In this document: piece by piece, positions 34,255 through 41,702 of the stretch | Layout: each line of letters starts with the position of its first letter | Position numbering within the stretch: position 1 is the first letter of the stretch | Origin: Bacteroidota bacterium | GTDB lineage: Bacteria; Bacteroidota; Bacteroidia; 2-12-FULL-35-15 | Direction of reading: 5' to 3' | Length of the DNA: 64,000 nt | NCBI GenBank assembly: GCA_025963715.1 | Contig: JAOQAG010000027.1 | Coordinates: forward strand, 1-64,000 | Made by a program: the position numbers and the translations under genes | The notes under the pieces: generated by a model | The model's database searches: none | The model's input: only the letters and a program-made list of their open reading frames with translations | What the model was told of the DNA's origin: nothing

Positions 34255-35850
34255 ATGAAAAAACTTCTACTCTCTTCCCTGTTTGCGTTTACAACAATTG
34301 TTACTGCAATGGCATCCGGGCACACCGTAACAGTTACCGGAACAAATGTAACCTGTAACGGCGCCTGTAACGGAACGCTTAGCGCTACGGCCAGCGGCGG
34401 TGTTGGGCCTTACGGTTATACCTGGACCAACGGATCGTTCTTTTCCGCGTCAACCGCTACTCTTACCGGTGTTTGTCCGGGCATGTACACCGTAACTGCT
34501 ATTGATAGCAGCGATATGTCGACCGCAACCGCAACATACACCATTACAGAGCCAGCTGTGCTAACCATTGCATTACCGGGATACTATTCCGTTTGCGCCG
34601 GTGGATCAGTAACATTAAATGCAGCGCCAGGCGGCGGTACAGCAGGCTACACTTTTAACTGGACACCCAATTATGCAATATCTACAATTTTTGTTTTCAA
34701 TCCGGTTAGCGCTCCTCCAACAACAACAACTTATACGATTACTGTTACCGATATGAATGGTTGTAGCGCTGCAGCTACAACAACCATTTATGTGGATAAT
34801 ATCGCAGTAACAACATCTTCTACAAACGCATCGGGATGCGGCGCCTGCGATGGCTCTGCCGTAATTACACCTGTAAGCGGCTCGGGTCCGTATGTATATG
34901 TCTGGTCCAACGGTGCAACCACAGCAGCACCGGTAAATTTATGTGAAGGTTCTTACACTGTAACAACTACGGATGCAGCCGGTTGTTCGGCAACCACCAC
35001 AGCTAATATTACAGCGCCGGGCTTGTACGCCAATTTTACAATGGTGCTGGATTCTGCCAACGGGCTTAATTACCGGGCGTACAATACAACCACAGGAACA
35101 GGTTTAACATACGCCTGGGATTTTGGTGATGGCGCCGCATCCTCACTTGCATCGCCAATGCATACATACAGCACTGCAGGCACATACACAGTAATACTTG
35201 TGGTTACAGGTCCCAGCGGTTGTGCAGCTACAACTTCGCATGTGGTAACGGTAAACGCAGCAGCAGCAACCTGCTTATCGTTGTTCAACGTGGCCGATGA
35301 TCCTTCCAACTCCGATCCGGATGCACTTACGGTTTATAATTTATCATACGGCACCACATTAAGCTATTCATGGAATTTTGGCGATGGCGGAACCTCCACG
35401 CAACAAAATCCAACGCATGTGTATTCAGGTATGGGCCCGTACCAGATTTGCCTTACCGTAGATAATGGCAGCGGCTGCACACAAACATACTGTGATTCCA
35501 TCATGTCGGTTGATTCACTGAGCAGAAGCGCTTCCATTTCCTTCAATGTGGTGGATGTGCCTTTCCCTGCTACAACAACGGGTATCACCGAACAACAAAC
35601 AAAAGCGGGCATCAGCGTTTATCCGAATCCATTTACCGACAACACCACCTTTGTGATCCAGTCGGATAAAATGAATGAAACATACTCTTTCGAAATGACA
35701 GATGTAGTAGGCAAAAAAGTAAGATCCGTTTACGGCATCAGTCAAAAACAATTTACCATTTCAAGAGATGATCTGCAAAGCGGAATTTATTTCTATAAAA
35801 TCTACAACGCGCAGGGAACTGTGGGAATGGGTAAAGTAACAGTGAAGTAA
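34255..35850 (+). CDS. T9SS-secreted protein with SprB-like and PKD domains
   Basis: The 531-residue paralogue of the previous gene has a signal peptide and SprB-like repeats (VGPYGYTWTNGSFF; SGPYVYVWSNGATT). Two PKD domains (LTYAWDFGDGAASSLASPMHTY; LSYSWNFGDGGTSTQQNPTHVY) and the same sorting domain follow (ETYSFEMTDVVGKKV). The second PKD domain and the ~130 residues around it are almost word for word those of the gene before. It has 105 bp of its own leader after the hairpin, so it may have its own promoter. A bidirectional terminator follows at 35928-35978. Confidence 0.94.
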   Translation: MKKLLLSSLFAFTTIVTAMASGHTVTVTGTNVTCNGACNGTLSATASGGVGPYGYTWTNGSFFSASTATLTGVCPGMYTVTAIDSSDMSTATATYTITEPAVLTIALPGYYSVCAGGSVTLNAAPGGGTAGYTFNWTPNYAISTIFVFNPVSAPPTTTTYTITVTDMNGCSAAATTTIYVDNIAVTTSSTNASGCGACDGSAVITPVSGSGPYVYVWSNGATTAAPVNLCEGSYTVTTTDAAGCSATTTANITAPGLYANFTMVLDSANGLNYRAYNTTTGTGLTYAWDFGDGAASSLASPMHTYSTAGTYTVILVVTGPSGCAATTSHVVTVNAAAATCLSLFNVADDPSNSDPDALTVYNLSYGTTLSYSWNFGDGGTSTQQNPTHVYSGMGPYQICLTVDNGSGCTQTYCDSIMSVDSLSRSASISFNVVDVPFPATTTGITEQQTKAGISVYPNPFTDNTTFVIQSDKMNETYSFEMTDVVGKKVRSVYGISQKQFTISRDDLQSGIYFYKIYNAQGTVGMGKVTVK

Positions 35851-35853
35851 GTA

Positions 35854-36052
35854 TTTAGTACGGAGTCGTTAGTCTTTAGTACTGCGCGTTTACTGTGTAC
35901 TAAAAAAATTAAAACCTAAATAAAATTAAACCGAAAGCCGTTAGTATAAATTACTAACGGCTTTCGGTTTTTTATTTTTGCAGATACATCGTGTAAACAT
36001 TGAAAACACACAGCACACATCCGGGACTAAAAACTAACGACTCCGTACTAAA
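35854..36052. repeat. 20-bp inverted repeat spanning a convergent gap
   Basis: TTTAGTACGGAGTCGTTAGT (35854-35873) recurs as its exact reverse complement at 36033-36052. The arms sit directly beside the stop codons of the two convergent genes and enclose the 19-bp terminator hairpin. Confidence 0.95.
35928..35978. terminator. bidirectional intrinsic terminator
   Basis: AAACCGAAAGCCGTTAGTA (35928-35946) pairs perfectly over 19 bp with 35952-35970 around loop TAAAT. T-rich sequence lies on the plus-strand side and A-rich sequence on the other, so it fits both convergent genes. Confidence 0.93.
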
Positions 36053-36054
36053 GA

Positions 36055-36531
36055 CTATTGCACCGTTTTTCTCAAATCACTGATATCATATCCTTTTAAC
36101 CGGCAGCGTTCTGCAATAGCGGTGTACAGCTCATTGTTCATTTTGCCGGAGCGGTTCATAATGTATAAATATTTTTTTTCGGGATGGCCAACAACAACAT
36201 AGGAATAATCCGGTGCCAGCTCTTCGATTAAATAATCGGCTTTGAACGGCCATACAAATTGCACTTTCCATTCCACATTGTTGGTTTTATCATCCGGAAA
36301 ACCTTTGGACATGAGTGTGGACGTTTTTCCCACATCGTGTTTTACATAAGTAGTAAGCACGTCAATATTTCCATCTTCGCGAACGCTATAAGATTCGGTA
36401 GTGTATTTCCATTTTTTATCAAAACGCGTAGGAATACTTCCGATGATGAACCATTTTCCGGAATACTTTTGAAGATCCACATATTTGACCGGCTGAATGT
36501 TGGCCGAAGTAGTTGGTGTTGTGTATACCAT
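36055..36531 (-). CDS. lipocalin family protein (Blc-like)
   Basis: The 158-residue protein has the lipocalin first motif YVDLQKYSGKWFIIGSIPTRFDK (G-x-W core) at about 17-40. Strands typical of bacterial lipocalin Blc follow (YSVREDGNIDVLTTYV, WKVQFVWPFKADYLIEELAPDYSYVVVGHP). The end contains YLYIMNRSGKM and a final Arg-containing helix (AIAERCRLKGYDISDL). No lipoprotein signal is seen in this start, unlike E. coli Blc, so it may be cytosolic or the true start may differ. Lipocalins carry fatty acids or lysophospholipids. Confidence 0.93.
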   Translation of the reverse strand: MVYTTPTTSANIQPVKYVDLQKYSGKWFIIGSIPTRFDKKWKYTTESYSVREDGNIDVLTTYVKHDVGKTSTLMSKGFPDDKTNNVEWKVQFVWPFKADYLIEELAPDYSYVVVGHPEKKYLYIMNRSGKMNNELYTAIAERCRLKGYDISDLRKTVQ

Positions 36532-36679
36532 AACAGATATTTTTGGTTATGATCCGTAATTTTAAAAAAACGTGCCAGCAGATTCACTGTAAAGATGTTT
36601 TTACTTTAAAAAACAGATACTTCGAAATGCCTTATTTCAGCGACTTTTAAGGATAAAATTTAAAATAGATGAAAAATAA

Positions 36680-36712
36680 TTTGGATTGTAACAAATTCAT
36701 GCGATATATTTG
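36680..36712 (+). promoter_or_regulatory. promoter of the sulfur-operon leader
   Basis: TTTG (36680-36683), 21 bp, TATATTTG (36705-36712) is a full match to the Bacteroidota promoter. Transcription would start near 36718, 14 nt before the first leader peptide. No second promoter is apparent between the two attenuators. Confidence 0.8.
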
Positions 36713-36731
36713 CAGCGCAATAATCGAAACA

Positions 36732-36803
36732 ATGAACAACAACGCAAAACATATTTTAAATACGATCAACAGCAACATGATGTGCTGCATGATGTGTATT
36801 TAA
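36732..36803 (+). CDS. Met/Cys-rich leader peptide 1
   Basis: This 23-residue peptide begins MNNNAKHILNT and ends with the run MMCCMMC at residues 16-22, then Ile and stop. Cys and Met are rare in proteins, so six of seven consecutive codons of this kind plus a neighbouring terminator mark a ribosome-mediated attenuator. Its stop (36801-36803) is 5 nt before the antiterminator arm GGAAAGCC (36808-36815). A ribosome finishing translation would cover that arm, while one stalled at the Met/Cys codons would leave it free. Confidence 0.85.
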   Translation: MNNNAKHILNTINSNMMCCMMCI

Positions 36804-36844
36804 TTATGGAAAGCCCGTTGAACCAACATATTTTAAACACATTT

Positions 36845-36880
36845 AAAAAAGGCTTTCCAAAACGGGAAGCCTTTTTTATT
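36845..36880 (+). terminator. attenuator terminator 1
   Basis: AAAAAAGGCTTTCC (36845-36858) pairs with GGGAAGCCTTTTTT (36864-36877), 14 pairs with one T-G and a 5-nt loop. The competing antiterminator is GGAAAGCC (36808-36815) with GGCTTTCC (36851-36858), a perfect 8-bp helix. Confidence 0.9.
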
Positions 36881-36956
36881 TTACAACAAATTCAATTTTA
36901 CAGCAATGACAATTAATAGCCTTTTGACTTTTTCTCTTTTAACTTTCAACTTTACA

Positions 36957-37025
36957 ATGTGTATGTGTTGTATGATGCACCCGCGAATGCGGAAGGACAA
37001 CACCATGCCTTATTGTAAAATATAA
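36957..37025 (+). CDS. Met/Cys-rich leader peptide 2
   Basis: This 22-residue peptide opens MCMCCMM and contains two further Met and one more Cys (8 of 22 residues are Met or Cys). Part of its own coding sequence, TGCGGAAGG (36988-36996), is the antiterminator arm and is complementary to CCTTCCGCA (37052-37060). A ribosome stalled in the first seven codons would stop just short of this arm; one reaching the stop at 37025 would mask it. Confidence 0.85.
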   Translation: MCMCCMMHPRMRKDNTMPYCKI

Positions 37026-37045
37026 AAACAATATAAGCAACATGT

Positions 37046-37080
37046 AAAAGCCCTTCCGCAATAACCGGAAGGGCTTTTTT
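37046..37080 (+). terminator. attenuator terminator 2
   Basis: AAAAGCCCTTCCG (37046-37058) pairs perfectly over 13 bp with 37066-37078 around a 7-nt loop and is followed by Ts. The competing helix is 36988-36996 with 37052-37060 (9 bp perfect). Confidence 0.92.
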
Positions 37081-37083
37081 TAT

Positions 37084-37170
37084 GGTCTTGTGGCCGAAGG
37101 GTTCAGGTACGGGTCTGCAAAACCTGATATAGCGGTTCGTTCCGATAGCTATCGGAACCGCTCGGGACCT
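37084..37170 (+). tRNA. tRNA-Cys (GCA)-like gene with interrupted T-loop
   Basis: The acceptor GGTCTTG (37084-37090) pairs with CGGGACC (37163-37169, two T-G pairs). The D-arm is GCC/GGT, and the anticodon arm CGGGT-CTGCAAA-ACCTG gives anticodon GCA (37117-37119). The variable loop has 4 nt and the T-stem is AGCGG/CCGCT. The discriminator is T (37170), the identity base of tRNA-Cys, and no CCA is encoded. The T-loop begins TTCG but is 22 nt instead of 7, because the palindrome GTTCCGATAGCTATCGGAAC (37139-37158) interrupts it. Without it the gene would be a normal 72-nt tRNA. It lies in the leader of the sulfur operon, same strand, 4 bp after terminator 2. It could be a broken tRNA gene, a tRNA with a tolerated insert, or a regulatory mimic. 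Confidence 0.75.
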
Positions 37171-37228
37171 CAAACCCTCCTATGCCAAGGCTTTGGAGGA
37201 TAAAAAACAAAAAATTTAAAAAATAAAA

Positions 37229-38104
37229 ATGGAAAAAATATACATAAGCGATTCAGGCCCTGAAGTATCAGCGGCGATCTATAGTTTCTGGAGATGGAAC
37301 ACAACAGCGCTTAGCACTGCAAAAAAAGTAGAAGACATTATCAATTACAACCTCGAACTGGGTGTGAATACATTTGATCACAGCGATCAATACGGCAATG
37401 GTAAGATCGAGGAATTGTTTGGAAAAGCCATCCAGGCCAAATCATTTAAGCGCGAAGATATTGTGATCTCATCTAAAAGTGGGATCCGCAATGCAGGTAA
37501 GGGAAATGTGGTCATCGATCATAGTGCAAAACACATCCGCCAATCGGTAGATGCATCCTTAAAAAAATTAAAAACCGATTACCTCGATATTTTTTTACTC
37601 GAAAATAACGACCCGCTTTTTAATGTGGAAGAAACTGCATCCGCACTGACGGAGCTGATCCTGAACGGAAAAATAAAATTCATCGGCGTTTCCAATTTCA
37701 ATGCATCGCAACACCGTTTACTGGCCTCACATCTTTCTCATCCCATTGTCACCAATCACATCGAATTAAGTTTATTGCAAACCACCGCTATTACCGATGG
37801 CCGACTGGATTTTATAAAGGAACAATACAGCAAACCCTTAGCATGGGCGCCGCTTGCAGGCGGAAGCATTTTAACAGGAAAAGAAAAAAAGGCAGTAAAA
37901 GTGAGAAAAGCGCTGCAGGAAATAAGTAAAAATTACACCGGCAATATAGAACAAACAGCTGTTGCATGGCTCTACAAACTGGGTGCATTACCCATCATCG
38001 GGAGCCCCGATAAAAAGCGCATCAAAAATGCGGCAAGCGCTTACGCGATTGACCTGACGCGTGAAGATTGGTATAAGTTGTACAACGCAACGATAAATAA
38101 GTAG
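37229..38104 (+). CDS. aldo/keto reductase family protein with His-to-Glu change
   Basis: The 291-residue (beta/alpha)8 protein has the YdhF-type aldo/keto reductase pattern. D50, Y55 (NTFDHSDQYGNGKIEELFGKAI) and K83 (VISSKSG) of the catalytic tetrad are present, but the usual His is Glu125 (DIFLLENNDPL, normally ..LLHRPDPL). C-terminal cofactor-binding blocks are LAWAPLAGGSILTG and GALPIIGSPDKKRIKNA. In mammalian AKR1D1 the same His-to-Glu change turns the enzyme into a carbon-carbon double-bond reductase; whether this applies here is unknown. It is the first gene after the attenuator leader, 125 bp beyond the tRNA-Cys anticodon region. Confidence 0.9.
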   Translation: MEKIYISDSGPEVSAAIYSFWRWNTTALSTAKKVEDIINYNLELGVNTFDHSDQYGNGKIEELFGKAIQAKSFKREDIVISSKSGIRNAGKGNVVIDHSAKHIRQSVDASLKKLKTDYLDIFLLENNDPLFNVEETASALTELILNGKIKFIGVSNFNASQHRLLASHLSHPIVTNHIELSLLQTTAITDGRLDFIKEQYSKPLAWAPLAGGSILTGKEKKAVKVRKALQEISKNYTGNIEQTAVAWLYKLGALPIIGSPDKKRIKNAASAYAIDLTREDWYKLYNATINK

Positions 38105-38404
38105 GCAAAAGGCAGTAGACAATAAGCAAACAATAAAAAAATAAAGACAAAGCATTAGGGCAAAAAAAATACAGTATTCAAACACAGTCTCCGCGAAAGC
38201 GAAGCCTCAAAACACAAAAAAAACATAGCATATGCATAGCCTCTGCGAACTCTGCGTCTCTGCGAGAAACAAACACATAGCATCAACACGGTAACTATAG
38301 CATCTCTGCGAACTCTGCGCCTTCTCTGCGCTCTTCGCGGTTAATAAACACAGCACCACACAGCACACTAATGAACAAATGAACCAGTAAACCAATGAAC
38401 TAAT
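38105..38404. other. intergenic region of dispersed repeat words
   Basis: The gap contains TCTGCGAACTCTGCG twice (near 38245 and 38305), CTTCTCTGCGCTCTTCGCGG, and ACACAGCAC-type words that recur in other gaps of the window. It holds no gene and no clear promoter, so the aldo/keto reductase and sulfite reductase may still share one message. Confidence 0.65.
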
Positions 38405-40495
38405 ATGAACAGCTTCCAAACAGAAATAGAAAATCCCCTCGTCGAAAAAGACATCATCGAGCTGGAGCAAAAGATCCGCGCTTTCCGCGAAGGAACGATC
38501 AACGAAGAAAAATTTCGTTCGCTGCGTTTGGCACGTGGCGTTTACGGGCAGCGCCAGCAAGGTGTGCAGATGGTGCGTATAAAATTGCCTTTCGGGAAGA
38601 TCAGCACCAAACAACTGTTACGCATTGCTGATATTTCAGATGAATATTCTAACGGAAACCTGCATTTAACAACACGCCAGGATGTGCAGATCCATTACGT
38701 GAGCCTCGATAAAACACCGGAATTGTGGGCCAAGCTGGAAGAAGATGACATTACCATCCGCGAAGCTTGCGGCAATACCGTACGCAATATTACAGCTTCC
38801 GCCGTTGCCGGGATCGACCCGAAAGAACCTTTTGATGTGTCACCGTATGCAGATGCATTGTTCCGTTATTTTTTGCGGAAACCATTCGGACAAGAGCTTG
38901 GCCGCAAATTAAAATTTGCTTTTTCATCCAATGATGACGATACCGCTTACACATTTATGCACGACATTGGATACATCCCGAAAGTAAAAATAGCAGGAGG
39001 TAAAATTATACGCGGCTTCAAGATCCTTATTGGTGGCGGATTAGGAGCGCAACCATTTTTAGCAAAAACAGCATTTGAATTTTTGGAAGAAGAGCAGATC
39101 ATTCCGTTTACGGAAGCTGTGATCCGCGTATTTGACCGCTATGGCGAGCGTACCAGTCGCCACAAAGCGCGCATTAAATATTTGGTGAATAAGATCGGGA
39201 TCGAACAATTGCTTTTATTGGTAGAAGAAGAGCGCCTGGCACTGACGGAAAAAACAGTAGCGATCAACCGTGATGCAGTAGCCAGCAAACCCAATTTGCA
39301 AAAGACTTCCTACACCACGTTTAAGATCAGCAATGATCCGCAGTACAAAAACTGGCTTGCAACCAATGTGTTCGAGCAAAAACAGCAAGGCTTTTACGGG
39401 GTGCACATTAAAATACAACTGGGAAATTTAAATTCAGAAACAGCCCGAAAGCTTGCCGCAATTGTAGATGCGTATGCAGCAGACGATATCCGTGTAACCA
39501 TTAACCAGGGCTTGTTACTAAAGTTTGTTCCCAAAGCGGCATTGCCGGTTTTATTCAAATCATTGAATCAGATAAACCTTGCTGCGCCTGGTTTTGACAG
39601 TGTTGTCGATATTACGGCTTGCCCCGGTACCGATACCTGTAACCTGGGAATCACCAGCAGCACCGGCATTGCAAAGGAACTGGAAAAAGTGGTAAAAGAG
39701 GAATATCCCGAATTGTTGTTTAACAACGATATTAAAATAAAGATCAGCGGTTGCATGAATTCCTGCGGACAGCATGCGTTGGCCCAAATTGGTTTTCACG
39801 GAAGTTCTTTTAAAAGCGGAACGGCAGTTATACCGGCATTGCAGCTTGTTTTAGGCGGTGGCGCTTTGGGAAACGGCGAAGGACGGATTGCTGATAAGAT
39901 CATTAAAATTCCAAGCAAACGCGGTCCGGATGTGTTGCGCACATTGCTCAATGATTTTGAAAACAATGCGGCAGAAGGCGAATATTTTAATAATTATTAC
40001 GATAAAAATGGTAAAGATTATTTTTATCAATTGTTAAAACCGCATGCCGATAATACCACGCTTACCGCAGATGAACACCTGGACTGGGGACATGCACAAA
40101 CCTTTAAAACCGAGATAGGAGTGGGCGAATGCGCCGGTGTGATGATCGACCTGGTGGCAACATTATTTTTTGAATCGGAAGAAAAAATTGATTGGGCGGA
40201 AAAAGCGATCGGCGAAAAATTAATTGCCGATAGTATTTATCACAGTTATTCAACTATTGTAAATACAGCGAAAGCTTTGTTATTAAATAAAAATATTCCA
40301 ACCAATACACAGCATGGGATCATCAGCGATTTTGACAAACATTTTGTAGAAACAAAGGAAATAAAAATACAGGGAACATTTAAAGATTTTGCGTTGCAGA
40401 TCAATCAGAATGAACCTTCGGAAGCTTTTGCAATCAGCTATTTAGAGGATGCAAAAACATTTTTACAACAAGTAAAACAATTCAGGAACGAATGA
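38405..40495 (+). CDS. assimilatory sulfite/nitrite reductase hemoprotein with C-terminal HEPN-like domain
   Basis: The 696-residue enzyme has two ferredoxin-like half domains and two siroheme/4Fe-4S domains. The iron-sulfur Cys motifs are TACPGTDTCNLGITSS (about 403-418) and SGCMNSCGQHALAQIGFHG (about 447-465). Context (siroheme genes, APS reductase) favours sulfite over nitrite. Residues about 560-696 form an extra domain with a helical HEPN pattern (IDWAEKAIGEKLIADSIYHSYSTIVNTAKALLL ... EAFAISYLEDAKTFLQQVKQF). No RxxxxH is seen, so RNase activity is unlikely. I have seen such fusions only in Bacteroidota. The stop overlaps a small reading frame by ATGA. Confidence 0.95.
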   Translation: MNSFQTEIENPLVEKDIIELEQKIRAFREGTINEEKFRSLRLARGVYGQRQQGVQMVRIKLPFGKISTKQLLRIADISDEYSNGNLHLTTRQDVQIHYVSLDKTPELWAKLEEDDITIREACGNTVRNITASAVAGIDPKEPFDVSPYADALFRYFLRKPFGQELGRKLKFAFSSNDDDTAYTFMHDIGYIPKVKIAGGKIIRGFKILIGGGLGAQPFLAKTAFEFLEEEQIIPFTEAVIRVFDRYGERTSRHKARIKYLVNKIGIEQLLLLVEEERLALTEKTVAINRDAVASKPNLQKTSYTTFKISNDPQYKNWLATNVFEQKQQGFYGVHIKIQLGNLNSETARKLAAIVDAYAADDIRVTINQGLLLKFVPKAALPVLFKSLNQINLAAPGFDSVVDITACPGTDTCNLGITSSTGIAKELEKVVKEEYPELLFNNDIKIKISGCMNSCGQHALAQIGFHGSSFKSGTAVIPALQLVLGGGALGNGEGRIADKIIKIPSKRGPDVLRTLLNDFENNAAEGEYFNNYYDKNGKDYFYQLLKPHADNTTLTADEHLDWGHAQTFKTEIGVGECAGVMIDLVATLFFESEEKIDWAEKAIGEKLIADSIYHSYSTIVNTAKALLLNKNIPTNTQHGIISDFDKHFVETKEIKIQGTFKDFALQINQNEPSEAFAISYLEDAKTFLQQVKQFRNE

Positions 40496-40659
40496 AAACA
40501 CAATTTAAAAACCATATAAAATTTGATACGTGTTGGTACGATAAATTTTTTAAAGTAAATAACCGACAACGAAATTATCAATCATCATCCCGTGATTTAA
40601 CCGCGAAAAATAATCCGGACACGGGAATAATAAAAACAGAAAAAAATGAAAACAAATAA
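40492..40659 (+). CDS. small overlapping reading frame of 55 codons
   Basis: The ATG overlaps the sulfite reductase stop (ATGA) and the TAA lies inside the start of the methyltransferase gene, so the frame bridges the two genes exactly. The peptide is basic and polar (KFDTCWYDKFFKVNNRQRN near the middle), with no recognisable domain. It could be a real small protein, a translational coupler, or chance. Its perfect fit with both neighbours is the only support. Confidence 0.3.
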   Translation: MKTQFKNHIKFDTCWYDKFFKVNNRQRNYQSSSRDLTAKNNPDTGIIKTEKNENK

Positions 40660-41416
40660 ATATCCAAAATTAACATTGGTAGGTGCTGGCCCCGGCGACG
40701 TTGACCTGATCACGGTAAAGGGCCTGAATGCAATTGCTTCCGCGGATGTGATCCTCTACGATGCATTGGTAAATCCCGAATTATTAAAATACGCAGCTGT
40801 AAATGCACGAAAAATTTACGTGGGAAAACGCAATAAAAATCACATTTATACACAGGATCAGATCAATGCATTGATCGTTGATTTTGCATTTTCTTATGGT
40901 CACGTAGTGCGTTTAAAAGGCGGTGATCCTTTTGTATTCGGGCGCGGGCAAGAAGAAATTGCTTATGCCGAATTGTTCAATATCGAAACCGCAGTAATTC
41001 CCGGATTGTCCAGTTCCATTGCTGTTCCGGCTTTATCTGGAATCCCGGTTACCAATCGCGGCACCAGCGAAAGTTTTTGGGTGATCACCGGTACCACCAG
41101 CAGCCGAAAATTATCAGATGATTTAAAACTGGCGGCGCAATCCACGGCAACGGTTGTTGTGTTGATGGGATTAAGTAAACTTGCCGAGATCACAGAAGTG
41201 TACAAATCTTCCGGAAAAGAAAATACCGCAATTGCGATCATCCAGAACGGATCGTTACCGAACGAAAGAAGCGTGCTGGGAACCATTGATACTATTGAAG
41301 AACTGGCTGCAGCCGAAAAAATAGCAGCTCCTGCAGTGATCGTGATCGGCGATGTGGTAAAGCTGCATCCTTTGTTTCCAGCCAGCTTAACCGATTGGAA
41401 ATATTTATTGAATTAG
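40646..41416 (+). CDS. cobA: uroporphyrinogen-III C-methyltransferase
   Basis: The enzyme adds two methyl groups from S-adenosylmethionine to uroporphyrinogen III, giving precorrin-2 for siroheme. Its 256 residues contain the signatures LVGAGPGDVDLITVKGLNAI (9-28), VRLKGGDPFVFGRGQEE (about 92-108), and VIPGLSSSIAVPALSGIPVTNRG. With the Met8-type enzyme at 42338 it makes the siroheme that the sulfite reductase needs. It is methyltransferase only, without the dehydrogenase half of E. coli CysG. It lies 150 bp after the reductase. Confidence 0.96.
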   Translation: MKTNKYPKLTLVGAGPGDVDLITVKGLNAIASADVILYDALVNPELLKYAAVNARKIYVGKRNKNHIYTQDQINALIVDFAFSYGHVVRLKGGDPFVFGRGQEEIAYAELFNIETAVIPGLSSSIAVPALSGIPVTNRGTSESFWVITGTTSSRKLSDDLKLAAQSTATVVVLMGLSKLAEITEVYKSSGKENTAIAIIQNGSLPNERSVLGTIDTIEELAAAEKIAAPAVIVIGDVVKLHPLFPASLTDWKYLLN

Positions 41417-41702
41417 AAAATAAATTTAATTGAGCATCGGTAACTTTGTACCACAAAAAAATTTAAACCATATAAGGCACAAAGAAAACATAAGGCTAAG
41501 CCTGAGTTAAGCAATAACACTCAGAGCTTATGTTTTCTTTGTGCCTTATGTGGTAGAAGTAAGGGAGTAGAATTTATAAGATTGTTTCTCTGCCAAGAGA
41601 AACAATGACGAATTAATTAAAAGTTTTCAATAAAAAATAAGTTTAGTATAACTTTATAATAACTCAATAAAAATTAATTATTCATCCTTAAAAACTAAAA
41701 AT
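41417..41702. other. intergenic region with large palindrome
   Basis: Between the methyltransferase and peroxiredoxin genes lie the palindromic element 41472-41549, its flanking words ACCATATAAGG/CCTTATGTGGT, and AT-rich sequence before the peroxiredoxin start. No gene is seen. Confidence 0.65.
41472..41549. repeat. palindromic element, 23-bp perfect arms
   Basis: The arm 41472-41494 (ATAAGGCACAAAGAAAACAT, then AAG) is the exact reverse complement of 41527-41549. The loop itself contains CTGAGT...ACTCAG, making a three-part cruciform. Words of this kind (CTTTGTGCCTTATGTGGT) recur in other Bacteroidota gaps as far as I recall. Confidence 0.93.

Noticed and set aside
27135-35850. CRISPR-like repetition in the surface-gene cluster
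   Set aside because: The repeats are protein-level SprB/PKD domains with variable spacing and third-codon changes, not short identical repeats with unique spacers.
36710-36916. 68-residue reading frame across the first attenuator
   Set aside because: It overlaps the leader peptide in another frame and runs through both terminator arms. Its composition is not protein-like.
37081-37200. SAM or other metabolite riboswitch before the sulfur operon
   Set aside because: I looked for a riboswitch core here, but the sequence folds as a tRNA-Cys with matching stems and anticodon, which explains it better.
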